NCBI GenBank assembly: GCA_027596075.1
Contig: JADGJC010000028.1
Coordinates: forward strand, 157,123 to 221,122
Length of the DNA: 64,000 bases
Source: Rhizophlyctis rosea
Taxonomy: Eukaryota; Chytridiomycota; Chytridiomycetes; Rhizophlyctidales; Rhizophlyctidaceae
Reading direction: 5' to 3'
Shown: positions 44,374 through 57,425 of the stretch, one piece after another
Numbering within the stretch: position 1 is the stretch's first letter
How the letters are laid out: the number at the start of each line of letters is the position of its first letter
The notes under the pieces: generated by a model
Told to the model about the DNA's origin: nothing
Databases searched by the model: none
Seen by the model: only the letters and a program-made list of their open reading frames with translations
Made by a program: the position numbers and the translations under genes

Positions 44374-47300
44374 ATGAAACCGCTCCACTCAATCGCCGCG
44401 CTGTGCGCCGCGATCATCCTTCTGGTTCAAATGACCTTCGCTCAATTTGTCATTACCATCGGCGGTGAAGTCATTACGCTCCCCGTTGGCATTCCCACTG
44501 ATATCATCGAGACTATCATTGGCGGAGATGATGGCGTTGATCGCACCGTCGTTACTGGTGGGTTTACTACTCGGACGGCGGTTACCAGCGGGTCCGGTGG
44601 AGTTACTCGTACTGTTGTGACGGGTGGGGGTGTTACAAGGACTGTTATTACTGGTGGGGGGAATACGAGGACTACTTCGACTACTCGCCCAACCACCACT
44701 ACAACGACGACCACTACTAAATCTACCACAACCACGACAAAACCCACCACTACTTCTACCACAACGACTACCACAACGAAGCCTACAACCACCCAACCTA
44801 CCACCACCACCACCACCATAACTACCAAACCTACGACTACCACCACGACCACTACCACGAGCACCACAACCACAACCACCAAACTCACCACGACAACCAC
44901 CACCACAAAGTCAACTACTACTACAGATCTTCCAACTGAAACAAGGACGACTACCACGACCAAATCTACAACCACTACGACGACCACCAGTCCTACTCCT
45001 ACGACCATGAGCACCACCACAACCACCACCACAACCACCACTACGACTACCACCACAACCACCACGACCACCTCAACGACTACAACCACCACTACAACTT
45101 CCCCTACCTCAACTCCCACCCCATCTCCCGGCACAACCATCATCGGCCACAAAGTGCTTTACATTGCGAAATCCGACACTGACCGCCGCGCTGTCGAGAA
45201 TGCTCTTTTGGGGTACGACATTCCATGGGATGTCCTCATCATCCCTCAGGCGGGGTATAACAACACGTTGCCGCTTTACGATTCGGCCAAGAACCCGTTG
45301 TATTCGACGATCATTATTCAGCCGGGACAGTTGTTGTACGATTATGGGACGAAGGGGTATTTGAGTGCTTTGACTCAGGCGCAGTGGGATGAGCTTGCTG
45401 CGTAAGTGTCGTTCAGTACGGTGATGGGCATGGCTAGATGGATGTATGTCCTTATCCGCCTTCACAGATACGAAGCCACCAACAAAGTCCGCCGCGTCCT
45501 TCTTGACGACTCCCCGCGTGCAGAGCACAACACTGCCGTTGCGAACCCTTCCGTCTGGAGTTGCTGCAACACCGGCGTAACTCAAAACATCACCGTGACG
45601 CTCCCCTCATCCTGGAGCTACATGGGTCTCGTAAACAATGCCCAACTCACCAGCTCCGGCCTCTACCACGTTCCAGGGACCATCACAAACAGCACCACCA
45701 CAACTGCCTTCCTAACCTTTGGTCCCAGCTCCGACGGCGGCTTCACCTCCTCCTCCGTCGCCGGCGTCGTCATCAACTACGGCGACGGCCGCGAAGTTAT
45801 GGCTTTCTACATCGACTTTGGCTACTGGTCCGCAACCTCCACCTTCCTCTCTCACATCTACATCCCCTGGTCCACCCGCCAACTCTACCGTGGCTTCCGT
45901 CGCGTCTACCTCCAAATGCAAGTCGACGACATGTTCCTCTACACCGAAGTCCCGAAAACGGGTTCCGTGGCACCTTACCAATACCGTCTGGACGCCGACT
46001 CGGTCACCAACGTCGTGAATTGGCAAAACTCGTTGCAATCTTCTGTTCTCCCCGCGGGGTCTTCGATGAAACTCGTGATTGGGTTTAATGGCAATGGAGT
46101 GTGGGAGCCGATTCAGTCAAAGTACTATGTTGATACTGTGGAACCGGTGGCGGATTATAGCTATATTATGCCGTTGGGGGGTGGGACGACGGTTTGGCCC
46201 AAGGATTTGTCGGTGTATAAGGGTTTTACGGTTACGGAGATGAGGAAGGATTCGTTGTTTGCGAAGCTTTTGGGGAGTTCGAGTGATACGGCGAACTTTT
46301 GGTGGTGTAGTCATACTTATACGCATGAGTCGTTTAATAATGCGAGGTGAGTTGAGAGATATTTGAGTTGTTGGGTCTGTTTGCGTGCCAAAGACACAGC
46401 ATGCACCACGTATTCTGATAGAAAAACGTGTTCGACATTTTTTTGCACAACAGTCGCTCCGACGTGGACAACGAGCTCCAATTCAACCTTGACTTTGCTA
46501 AGGTCGCGGGTCTCACCGCCAGCTCTGCTTGGACTGGCGCAACTATGATCACTCCAGCTGTACGTTGATGTCATGTGGACAATGACCCTTTCTCTCCGTA
46601 TTTAAAACTTCCCCATTCAGATCTCTGGTCTCCGCAACGGCGACGCCATCAGCTCTATGGTCGCACATGGCATTTCTATGGTTGTCGGCGATACCTCTCG
46701 TGCCGACATCACCAACCAAACCAACCCTCACCATCCTTGGATCACCACCAAAGCGTCTTCGAATTACGATGGCTTCATAGGTAATCATGCTCTTCTCTTG
46801 TTCTTTGTTTGCAACCCCCACTTACTTTTCCTTCTGTGCAGTCATCCCCCGTCAACCCACCGCAATCTACTTCGACGCCAGCACCCAAGCTGAAGACCTC
46901 GCCATCTACAACGGCATGTACAGCCAGACCCAGGGTGTCAAAGACTTCCAATACCTGATCGACCAAGAGTCGGATCGTGTGCTGGCACTTCTCCTCCAGT
47001 TGCGTCACGAAAGTTACATGTTCCACCAGGCCAACCTTCGCAGCTCCGACCAACCGTCCATCACCTTGAACGGTCGCACCAACAAGTACTCTCTCCTCCA
47101 GCAGTGGGCCGAGCATGTCCTTGGGAAGCTCTTGCAGCTTGTCAAATGGCCTGTCGTTGGTGGTGCCAGCTTTGATGAGTTGAACGATGCGTTCATGACG
47201 CGGTTTGCTGGTGATAACTGTGGAGTTGAGATGAGGTTTGAGAAGAATGCGACGCACATTGTGGCTGTGAGGGTTACCGGTGGTGGGAGCTGCACTGTTC

Positions 47301-47449
47301 CCATCACTGTACCCGGGGCTGTGGTCAAGGATTCCACTAATGCCGGCTGGAAGGTTGAGCAGTTGGGTGTGGACCCGGCTACTGTTTGGGTGCCGCTTAC
47401 GGCCGGAGCCACGCAGAGGTTGGTCTTGAGCCCTGCGTTGAAGTTGTAG
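44374..47449 (+). CDS. Secreted Thr-rich CE18/Agd3-like polysaccharide deacetylase
   Basis: Five exons, about 900 residues. It starts with a signal peptide (MKPLHSIAALCAAIILLVQM, then TFAQF). Residues 50-95 carry a degenerate repeat (TRTVVTGGG, TRTVITGGG). Residues 105-250 are almost pure Thr with Lys/Pro, a heavily O-mannosylated stalk. The globular part starts at HKVLYIAKSDTDRRAVENAL. It includes MQVDDMFLYTEV, whose Asp pair fits the catalytic/metal Asp of CE18 deacetylases, and WWCSHTYTHESFNN, the H-x-x-x-H metal motif, then IPRQPTAIYFD. These motifs match Agd3, which deacetylates galactosaminogalactan in Aspergillus. Predicted to remove acetyl groups from an extracellular amino-sugar polymer at the cell surface. 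No GPI signal was seen at the C-terminus. Confidence 0.83.
44690..45115 (+). repeat. ACC/ACA/ACT trinucleotide-rich coding repeat
   Basis: About 425 nt of imperfect Thr codons within the deacetylase gene, with runs of six or more Thr broken by Lys-Pro or Lys-Ser. It is imperfect in codon use, so it is not a freshly expanded microsatellite, but length variation between strains is likely. Confidence 0.8.
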
Positions 47450-48368
47450 GCAGTCCTTTTGTCTTAGATGATAGAGAAGTAGACAAGAATGTTCCAATAA
47501 AACAATTGCATTGTCTATGCTACAAGTCTTACTCGACAATGCCGTCTGATCTTGTACCCATATTTGGAACGAGACTTTGTGAAAGTACGCATAGCTATGT
47601 ACGGTGTTGACGTGGGAAAGATGATAGTGGGGGACAAAAGGAAAAACGCGTGACGATATTGATAAAACCGTCAGTCATCAGACATCACCGTGGCAGTAAA
47701 TTAGGTTCTCCTCCAAATGAGAAGGCAAATGATGAGTAGAAGATGTGTATTTTTGATTTTGTATTGAGATAGGTAGGTAAGCAGCACAAAACGTACGGAA
47801 AAGGTACCAAAGTCAAAAAATCTAAAAAGTTGCAGTACACGGTGTGACGATCAGGGTCCAGATCTGTTGCGGACGGTGGCAATGTGTGGCGGCGAGGCCC
47901 AGAACTTGACATGTAACCCTCTTTGGGGGTGGCGCTTGACAGTATCAGCTATTTTTGTACCACCGAATGTCAATGTTGGTGGCTGGTGTTGGGTGTTACA
48001 ATCCAGACTGCCGGATTCAACTTGTCCCTCCTTGAACGGGTTCCTGCACAGCACACTCAGACACCCAAATGGCACGATTGCACCCAATGAACCCAACCCT
48101 CCTTCCCTATCAACACCGTAACATCCGTTTGCTGACATTTAGAGGGAAGGCGTTGCTTCCACCTGAGTGACATTGCTTGGTCAGGTTGACGGGAGTTAGT
48201 TTGCTTCGTATTCTTCGTCTTGTCGGCTTTAGGTACGCAACATTTGGCTTGCAAGAGAAGAAGGTGAGAAGAGGTTTGTCAAATCACCCACAATGCGCGT
48301 TTCGTTTCTGACTTCTAGCTCAACATCGTAGAGCACGGATATAAGCCTTCTAAGCTGAAATCAACGCA
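47450..48368. other. Intergenic
   Basis: 919 nt between two plus-strand genes; several short unsupported frames, no recognised RNA gene. Confidence 0.45.
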
Positions 48369-50122
48369 ATGGGTTCAGGGTTAAGCAAGGAGCAGGCGTC
48401 TCTGCCTTTTGCCTATGTGCGGATAGAACCCTCACCTGCCGACGCGACCGAAGCTGGCGTCAAACCAACACCTTCTCACGAGCCACCAGTCCTATCCGAT
48501 ACCGCTTCGTTGAACGAAACCATAACCTCCCGACAACGCTCATTATCCACTTCCACCCCTCCACGTCCAGCACCCATAACACATTCTTATTCATTAAATG
48601 ACTTGGATGCCATTTTGTCGGGAAGAGGAAGGTTTAGGGCGGGGACACTGGGGCCTTCGGATCGTCCTGCTATTGGGTTTGGGGTGGAAATGAGTGATGG
48701 CGACCAGGATTTTGAAACCGAAGTAGAGGATGAAGAGGAATGGGATGCATATGGTCGCAGGGCACCGCAGCGTGCGGAAGACGAGCATGATGCCACTTTG
48801 AAGCCAATCACATTTGGGCAGCTGACGTCTTTGGCAACCATCGGGTTGTGCACGCAGTCATTGATCAAGGTGTCTCCCAACATAGGCTTGCTACAGACTA
48901 CTACGACACTTCAATTGTAAGTGTTCAAATCGTAGATGGGCGATTCCCCTTGAATGATCACAGTTGCGCATAACGTGACGTGATGATATAACCCATCTGC
49001 TTTTGCTATGAGTAGGCATCCGTTGATGCAAATACTGACCGCTTTTTTCTTCCCTTTTGTAGATGCTGCAACGATCTATCATATATCCCACCAGAGATTG
49101 GACATATGAAGAACTTGACCCACCTGTCTGTAGCTCGCAATCGAATCACACATCTTCCCGATACGATTGGCTACCTCACAAAACTAGTCGAACTGAAAGC
49201 CTCCGAGAACCTTCTCACCACCCTTCCCTCGTCCATCCGCACACTCACTAAGCTTACAGCCTTGCACTTGGAACAAAATAGATTAACATCCCTTCCCGCC
49301 GAAATCGGCCATCTCAAAAACCTCGCCATCCTCGACATATCCGACAACGCATTAATCACCACTGTCCCCGCCGAAGTTGGTCGACTAAAATTCCTCCGTC
49401 GCCTCCGCATCGATAACTGCCCCAATCTCTTGACCTCCTTCCCCTCCGGTCCCTTCACTGCTACTCCGCCAAGCTTGAAGGAGCTCGCTGCGCGAGTAAT
49501 AGTCCGACACCAACTTCCCATCCTCTCCATAACACAAGAGCCGGTGAAGCAGTATCTCTCCTCGGCGCATACATGTTCGTTCTGCGGCGGCCCGTACTTT
49601 GAGTCGTACGCGTCGAGAGGGAAAATGGTGGAACGACAACCTGACTCCCCGAAGATCCCGATGGAGTACAGACTGTGCGTGCCACATTGGGGAACTGACG
49701 AAGAACGTGTTTCTATGATGTTTTGTCCGTTGCCCGATACCGCACCCACTAGTCCGTACGCAACACCTAAAGCTTCGCCTCTTGCATCTCCCGTGATGAG
49801 CCGTCGGCGAGGAGGTCCGCTTTCCACCTCCAGTTCGTCCTCCTCTCTATCTTCCCTCCGCCAGGCCGCCTCCTCGTCCGCAACCACAAATCCGCTTCCT
49901 CATCTTTCCAATGTGACCGCTGATGGAACTCTACGAACCTCATCTTCTTCATCGTCGTCTGTCCCTTTATCTAGTTCGATACCATTGAGCGCGCTGACAA
50001 AAAGTCCTAGTTTGCCTAGTTTACCGGTTGCGGCGTTGGAGGGTCGGAGTTTTAAGAAGAGGCTTTTGGAGAAGGGTGGGCTAAAGCCGAAAAGAGCCAT
50101 TAGTTACGGGGTTGTTGGTTAG
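48369..50122 (+). CDS. N-myristoylation-type leucine-rich repeat protein
   Basis: Two exons (48369..48916 and 49063..50122) give 535 residues. It begins MGSGLSKEQ: Gly2, Ser6 and Lys7 form a textbook N-myristoylation signal. A disordered acidic stretch follows, then six typical LRRs (LSYIPPEIGHMKNLTHLSVA, HLPDTIGYLTKLVELKA, TLPSSIRTLTKLTALHLE, SLPAEIGHLKNLAILDIS, TVPAEVGRLKFLRRL). After them comes SLKELAARVIVRHQLP, EPVKQYLSSAHTCSFCGGPYFE and IPMEYRLCVPHW, a Cys/His-bearing cap seen after LRRs in LRRC58-type proteins. The tail is Ser-rich and basic. Likely a membrane-tethered adaptor; no enzyme domain is present. Confidence 0.75.
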
Positions 50123-50752
50123 ATTTCAGGGAATCGCATTTTTGAGGTTTTTTGGGGTGGATTACTATCAGAGGTAAACGATCAGAGGGCGTGGAATGGG
50201 GATGTTAGTTGGAGAATACGTAGGTTGTTCCCTTTTCCACATGTAGCATAGCAAATGTAGTGTAGCTGTTTTCATTTAGGAGATGTTGGCGGGTTTTGTA
50301 GATATGTGTGGGGACGGGCTATGTAAGTGTATATTCTAGCATAGCCGATAGATTTCACTTGCTTTACTCTATTTTTTGGCGTTTTTCTACTCGTGTGTCA
50401 TACTTTTTTTTTTTTACAGTAGACCGTTTCCTTCACAAGAGTTGGGTGTCAAAGTTTGACAACATTACCGGGAGATTGGCGCAATGCGCTGCGCATGCAA
50501 GGATGTCTGTGCCACTTCCAAATCCGATCGGGCGAGCAGTGCCACCCGGCGACTGCTGCCACATGCTGCACACTGGGCGACTGAATGGGCCGACATTCAC
50601 TCACCAGCTCACCTTGTCTCCTTTCCTCATTCATCGAACACCAGAATAAATCTCCCACGCTTGCTTGTCCGCTCTCATTCGACCGGACGTTAGATTCCTC
50701 GGCGACCCCTACCCCAAGCCGCTCTTGCCACACATAGGCGGACGACCGTAGG
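50123..50752. other. Intergenic
   Basis: 630 nt; includes a T-run at about 50407-50417. No gene recognised. Confidence 0.45.
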
Positions 50753-52961
50753 ATGCCCGCGCGTTCCCGTCAGGGGAGTGACGTGAGGACAAAACCGCAA
50801 GCCAGACCACGATCTCAGTCGTTCCCACGCCAAGTAAGAAAGCGGAGAGTTCTGCTCTTTGTATATCTAGTGGGCTGGACTGTGCTTCACGATCTCCACG
50901 GGGCTTTTTGGAGGTCTCTTGCCAGCTTTTTGCGTTGGAACCTGTCAAGGACTGCTTTCCTGGACCTGACGTGTGGACGGGCTTCTCAGGAACAGCTGGA
51001 CAATCGTCTTCAGCCGCTCAAAATTTAACACAAAACTTAGCACCTTCCATCAGACCCCAGCGATATCTTGACCCTTTCCGATCGGAAAGGAAAACACCGT
51101 CCCATATCAAGAAGTGCCACTCCTCCTCCCACCACCGCCTCACACAAAAACCTCCGCACACCACCATCCGCACATATCAGCAGCTCAACGTCCACTTTCA
51201 AATGGCCAGCCGCAAGCTACCCCTCCGCCGAACGGAGCGAGTCGCCAATCGCAGATTCACTGGAAGAGGCTCCATCACGCTTGACATCCAAAGACAAGCA
51301 TTTGAGTGAAATTATTCGCGAGATCTCTGCTGCGAACAAGCTATCTGCCGATTCGAGATTGTCTTTCGGGGGAGCGTCATCATCCAGCGATGTTTTTGAT
51401 GAATCAGCCTCATATGCATCTTTCCCACATAATATCGGAACGTCTTATTCTGATCCTCATGATGCACCGAAAACACGGCGAGTCGCGGAAGGAAGTCCGG
51501 CACTGGACGTTGTACCCTCGCCAAACGTTGAAAGTGGTATGAGCTTCTACCCCCTTGTCAAATAAAAGCGCTGGAGAAGACTTTTAATAACCTACTTTTA
51601 CAGCCGCTGAGAAATCAGAAGAGAGCTCATCAGCAGTCACGCCCGAGCAACAAGATACCCACACGACCGGAAGCGCACCGGATGTCAGCGGCAACGACAC
51701 AGAAGACGAAGTTACCACCGCCGAACCCAGAGCCAGTACATCAACACTACGACGATCACCCTCTATCCCCGATTCAGTCGTCGGACCCCCGCAAGTGGAA
51801 AGAAACACCCGAATGTGGAGACTATGGCGAATGTGGCTGATCGTGCAATCAATAGCACTATTTTTCATGTTTGGTTTCTCCGTCGTTGCACTCGTGCGGG
51901 ATCGGAACAATGTCTGTGATAAGCGGCTTTATGATTATGCGACGGTCAATGCTGCTTGTTTGGGGTTGGAGCTTGTTACGTGTGTTCTGTTGTTTGTTAC
52001 GTTGCCGTGGCGGCCGGGGTGGACGTGGGGCAATCATCGGCGGTGAGTTGTGGGATTTTGGGGTCTGAATTGATTTGTTTATTTACATTGCGGTTTGCAG
52101 GGTGCGAGTTTCCACAATTTTCTTTGGAATTGGAATGGCACCGTTTCTTGCCAATGCCGTCATGGTACCGGTCGGGTTTGGATTGATCAGGACCGCGCGA
52201 GATACTTGTGTCAGTATCAGGATTGTCGATCATTGTTTCCCATTCGTGACGTCTCAAGTCTAATCGCCTTCTTTTTCTGAAAATATCTAGAATACTGCAG
52301 AAAGCCACATTGCGGATATGACATATTATTTGCTACTGATTGAAGTGACTGCATTCGTGCTTGTTTCCATTCCAATTTGGTGTTTGGTAAGTACAATTTG
52401 GCTCATGAAACTTCCAAGTCCATTCATTCGGCAACTCAATCATTATCTAATTTTGCCAATTGCTACCAGCCATGCCTAATCACCCTCCTCGACGTTCCTG
52501 AATACCATGGCGTGTCTCGGAGCACATTCCGAAATCTTCCCACCGTCACGATACACGCAGATGTCGAGAACGCTCTCAACACATCTTTAGAAATGGACGC
52601 TGTTAGAAGACCGGAAGTCGCTCACACGTCAGGAGGCACGCCGCATACCGGTGGAAGTTCGGACCGGGAACCTTCTGTACAGGACCGTCCTTCCACGCCA
52701 ATACCAAATCAGCAGCAGAGTGGAACGGTGTCGGGGAGGCGGCCGAGGGGGCGACTAAAGCTTAAGAGCAGTGTTGGGGTAGCCACGGTGGCGACGGCGG
52801 CGGATTTGGGTTCTGATACGTGTGTCGTGTGTATGGAGAGTTGGAAGGCGAAGGAGAAGGCGAAGAAGTTGCCGTGTGGGCATGCGTTTCATGTCGATTG
52901 CATCAAAGTCTGGCTGGATGAGCATAGCCAGTGCCCCATGTGTCGGCAGACTATTCAATAA
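50753..52961 (+). CDS. Four-span membrane RING-H2 ubiquitin ligase
   Basis: About seven exons. The first encodes MPARSRQGSDVRTKPQARPR; the second and third joins (introns after 50833 and about 50981-51050) are inferred from phase. A long Ser/Thr-rich cytosolic part precedes four hydrophobic segments: WLIVQSIALFFMFGFSVVAL, LGLELVTCVLLFVTLPW, STIFFGIGMAPFLANAVMV and YYLLLIEVTAFVLVSIPIWC. The C-terminus holds a RING-H2 finger, CVVCMESWKAKEKAKKLPCG then HAFHVDCIKVWLDEHSQCPM and C, with all eight ligands (C-C-C-H-H-C-C-C). This is a transmembrane E3 ligase layout with the RING at the C-terminus. Substrate and organelle are unknown. Confidence 0.78.
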
Positions 52962-53184
52962 GTCATAGCCTTAAGCAAGTTGAGAAGCCGGTCTAGACAT
53001 AAAGTTTACACGTAATTGTATAGTACAATTTTCTATAATTTACCGGCACCAGCAAAAAACTACATTCAAATGCAACCAAGAACTGTGGAGAACAAATGGG
53101 TTGGGGGCACAGCTACGGAGGTGGCTTTACTGCGGGTGTCTTCCACAACTGATGGCGCGAACAAAACCCTCCAATACGTCATCC

Positions 53185-54870
53185 TCATCGCAGCCATTTC
53201 CTAAAATACTTAAACTCCCTGGTAATGGTCGGCACATCCTCTCCAAACCTATCTATAACCTCGTCTAACAAATCTCCCGACAACCCATCATTATCCTCCA
53301 ACGACAAAACCTTCAAATTCCGACAACCCTCCAAAACCGCCCTAATCCCTTCATCAGTAACCAACTCCTTCTTACACCCGTTCAACGCCAAACTTTCCAA
53401 CCGATGGCACTTTGCCGCCATCTCCCTCGCGAAGTGGTTGCTGACGTCGCAGAATGATATATCCAGGGTGCGGAGTTGGGCGCCGCGGTTTTGGACAAGT
53501 TGTAGGAGGGGTGCTTCGGAGAGGGTGTCACGACCGTCGAGGAGGAGGGCTTGGATGTTGGGCGCTTTCGCGAGGCAAGTGATGGAGGTGTCCGATAATG
53601 ATTGGCGGTAACCTAGTGCTATGGCTTCTAGTTGAGGGCATTTATCTACTAAAGCAACCACAGATTCGTCGCCGAGCCTTTCACAGCCGTTCAGTCCTAT
53701 GACGCGAATTTTAGGGCACACGGAGACGAGGTATCGGAATCCTGCCGGGGATACTTCTTCGCAGTCGCGGAGGAAGACTTCTTCTACGTTTGGGCAGCAG
53801 GATGCGATGCGTTGGAGGATTGTGTCGTCTATGAGGGAGGAGCCGAGATCTAGGTGGCGGACGGTGGGGTGTTTTGTTTCCGAGTCGAAGAATCCATCGT
53901 AGATGTGGAGGGGTTCTATTTGGATGTGGAGGGCTTCTACTTGGATTATGCGGCTTAGGACGGCTTTGGCTAGTTTTAAATCGTGCGTGAACCTTCCGCC
54001 GCTGATTTCGTCTGGTACTACAACTTCTACTTCATCTTCTAAATCTTCTGGCGAGCGCGTTTGGCATTCGAACTCTCTGATTAGTGTGCCGAGACGGCGA
54101 TTGCTTTGGAGTATAACAGCTAGTTTGAAAAGGCGGGTGCAGACGACGTCGTATTTTGGGTGACGGATGCTGATGTAGGTCCATAGTCGGGGAAGGGTGG
54201 CAGCGTTCCAAGCGCGGGAGACTAGGCTCATGGAGCATTGGGTTGAGCGATCCCGGACGTGAGCAGCTATTTGCCATAGGATGTCGTCTGGTAGATGAAG
54301 GTAGCCAGCTGTATGGTTGGCTGGGGGAGCCACGAGACCGTTATTGGACAATGCTTTGCTCTCTAGAATCCCAGTCACCTGTAGAGTAGTATTTGTATGT
54401 TGATTCCTAGATACAATGCGAGGACTTATGATTGTACCTTTGTTCGAGATGCTTGCACTAGAGAAGTCCAGTCCTTGATGGTGTCGTTTGCCCAGTTGTC
54501 AACCAACGGGGCTACCAACTCCAGGGCAGCCAATAGTCGGTCTGTATCAGCACGAATCTTGGCTGCTAGATGATCACGGCGAGAAGATCGAGAGGTTGCA
54601 AGCGCTGCCGTTGTGCTGATCAAGTCTGGGATGGTCGTCAGCCACATACAGAGAGTGTCGTTCACAAGAGCTCGAGAATATGGTTGAGCGTCCATCCTGG
54701 TCAGGAAAAGATTGAGTTGAGCAAGTCTGGCACCTGCTTTCAGTCCAGGTCGGTCAGTACCTGTAGTAAATTCTTCTGAAAGTGCTCTTTGTGAAAGGAA
54801 CAAGTCTTGCAATAGTCGCCGATGGCGTTGTGAAGTTTTTGGGAAGGAACGCCCACAAAAGAACAGGAGA
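53185..54870 (-). CDS. F-box and leucine-rich repeat protein (FBXL type), 5' end unresolved
   Basis: Two exons are clear: an upstream one ending at 54438 and 53185..54378. The F-box is HLPDDILWQIAAHVRDRSTQ with LVSRAWNAATLPRLW. It is followed by at least eight Cys-containing LRRs (VRHLDLGSSLIDDTILQRIA, VEEVFLRDCEEVSPAGF, IRVIGLNGCERLGDESVVAL, LESLALNGCKKELVTDEGI), the AMN1/FBXL2 pattern. The part before the F-box is helical and unrecognised. No ATG is present at the start of the open frame. Either translation starts at MDAQPYSR (54695), or an exon further upstream is spliced to a good acceptor before 54870 (CTAAC branch, TTGCAG). Probably an SCF substrate receptor. Confidence 0.75.
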
Positions 54871-55021
54871 CTGCAAGTTAGTTTTGCCAGGCCACCAATT
54901 TCTCCCAATGCAGTATTGATTGTCAATTAGCTAGCTAGCTGGTATGGGTATCCTGGATAGGGGTTTCCCAATATGAACATTCGACACGCCACTCGGCCCA
55001 CTCCGACCATCTCCGGCCCCA

Positions 55022-56650
55022 ATGGCAAATGCCAATTTGCTTTCTGGAGTCTGTTTCACAGGCCTCACCTCTTTCCTCCATCTTACGCCTAACCACTCAT
55101 TTCAACGGCGTACGCTTTTCTCAATAGCCATGAGTGCTGATATACTTGAAGAGTTGAAGAGCGACTTGCAAAAACTGACGCTGTCAGATGACAAGCGTCG
55201 TGGAGGGCTGCCCGCTCCAGTATGTCTCCCTGTCATGGTGACGATGAAACACTTGCTAAACCTACGCTGTTACAGGTCCTTCAAAAACTCTTCCGGTGGT
55301 TTGATCCTGCGACATATCAGAAAGTTGCTCCTTTGGTTTGCAAACGCTGGCATGTGGTGGCACGTAGGGATCTTGTTACCGGAAAACCTTCCCCGCGAGT
55401 CGTGCTGTTGAACTTGAAGCTGTAAGTTTGCCGCTCCGCGTTTCAGCGTCCCGTTCCCCGAACTAACGGTTCTCCCTATTAGGCGCCTGACGCCAGGTGG
55501 TCAACCTAACCTGCAACCGACCCGCGGTCGATGCACTTGCACCACGCCTCTCCCTCTTGAGCTCTTCGTGACACTTCCCGAAAGATATGTCAAAGCAACT
55601 GGCACGCGGGTGGCAGGCGAAGGGCTGGTCACTACCGTGGATCTACAGAGTTTTCCATCAGACAGGGCCAGCCTGCAAGCATTCTTGACATGCACTCTGA
55701 AAGCTCTGACCGATCGACTTCCATCCAATCCCCCTCCAAACCTGTCTGTTGTCCCATGGGAAGTTGAAGTGAGCAGTCCGTTGCCCTTCACGGACGCGGA
55801 TAAGCAGACGCTGGCGTCTATGTTCTCAACCCTCACCCCGCACGTGATCGGCATCGACTCACCACCGCCCGACATCTTTACATATTTGCCCAAGACAACG
55901 GTTGCCCTTCGTTTGACCTCCATCCAAGAACCGTTGAACTTCGACCGCTTACCCGAGCAGCTTCCATTCCTTGCGCGTCTTGACTTGGATGGACCGACGC
56001 CGAAGATTGCCGGATCGGATACAAGCTCAACATCATCTGACTCTTCCATGACTGCCGAGAGCTTCTCCTCTCTAGCTGCTTTGGCATCAACTCTCCATGA
56101 CCTCCGTCTCGGCCAGTGGTTCCCAATCGATTCCTACACGGCCCTCCTACCCACCCTGAATGCTCTTACCAACCTGAACGTTCTCCATATCCCGGGATTA
56201 TACCAAGGCGATCAAACGCCCAGTCAACTTGCGGACCTTCTCGTTGCTCTACCTAAGTTGAAGGAATTGCATGGGCTGGGACATGTTGACCATGAGTTTT
56301 GGGATGCTTTAGATGCTAAATGCGGAACTGGAGGGCCCTTGCAACTTCGCGCGCTCACTTTGGAATGGGAGGCGGCAAATAGGGATGTCATCAAGGCCGG
56401 GCTGGCGGGGATCACGAAGTACATGCCCAACTTGGTAGATGTAAGAATCCGGATCATGGAAGATGGGGATGGCGCGAGCGGGATGGATGTGGTGTTGGAT
56501 TGTCTGGGCGAGTTCATTCGGGAAAGGGAGAAACAGACGAAGCTGAAGATCGTTCGGGTGCAGGGTCTAGGGATTCGGGTTGAGGATATTCCACGATGGG
56601 CGACCTTCAATCTGAGCAATACCAGCGGGATCCGTGTTACGCTGGGTTAG
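55022..56650 (+). CDS. F-box protein with leucine-rich C-terminus
   Basis: Three exons; the first intron splits before VLQKLFRWFDP, the second after VVLLNLKL. ATG at 55022 or the later one at MSADILEELKSDLQKL (55130) could be used; the latter looks more natural. The F-box-like segment is LPAP-VLQKLFRWFDPATYQK with VAPLVCKRWHVVARRD. The rest has weak leucine-rich repeats (LPFLARLDLDG, STLHDLRLGQWF, LTNLNVLHIPGL, LPKLKELHGLG). Not a close relative of the 32-35 kb pair. Likely an SCF adaptor; target unknown. Confidence 0.7.
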
Positions 56651-57425
56651 GGTAGGGGTTTCGTTTGTATTTCATTGCACATAGCTTTCTTTTATAGTTT
56701 CGCAATAGTAATGTCCTGTTACATGAAATCGAGTGGTAGCAGCAAGTTAAGGCTGATCTTCAATCGTCAGGGAAGGCACCATACAAAGTCGGCAATTCAT
56801 CGCAAACTTTGGGCCACGATAAATTGGGAAATCTAACATTGTGCGGACAGGACTCACGAAGGACACCTTTGAATTTGATAAAAAGTATGGGAATGCGTGG
56901 CCCGCAATGGTTGCCAGCAGCTCATACGCAGCAGGCATTTGAAAAGATCATATCGAGCAAGCGGCAAGGTATAGGGAGTCTTGAAAACCTGACGACGACA
57001 TAGTTCACCGGTAGTAGATTTTTGCAGTTAGTTGAACCCCAATCAATTCTGCTCATGCAGTTTCATGCGACGTGGCGGAATGCTTTTGTTCACGCCAACA
57101 GGTATCGACATTGCTGACTGGAGCAACACCACTGAGTGGTTTGTCATCAAGTTTTGGCAACACTAATGCTTGCAAGTGGTCACAAACACACTGATGCACA
57201 TGCCCTTGCTTTGTTAGAGAATGACGTGAGATAAGTAACACAACCATTTCAGTTGAACGGAATGCTTTTGTCACTGCATCAGCAGTCAACACTTGGTCTG
57301 GCAATAGGACAGCACAAAAAGACACGATATCACACAAGTTTGAACTTTCTTTGGTGTTGATATTAGTGTATTATACCATCTTATATCACATTACAAAGAA
57401 GCATAATGATGTATATGCATCAATC
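56651..57425. other. Intergenic
   Basis: About 775 nt. CGGAATGCTTTTGT occurs twice about 200 nt apart (near 57,075 and 57,270). Short frames on both strands are unrecognised. Confidence 0.45.

Noticed and set aside
44442..45152. 237-codon minus-strand Val-rich open frame
   Set aside because: It is the complement of the Thr-codon repeat in the deacetylase gene and has no features of its own.
57053..57337. Retrotransposon pol remnant
   Set aside because: A fragment loosely recalled Copia C-termini, but no conserved residues line up and no LTR or target duplication is seen.
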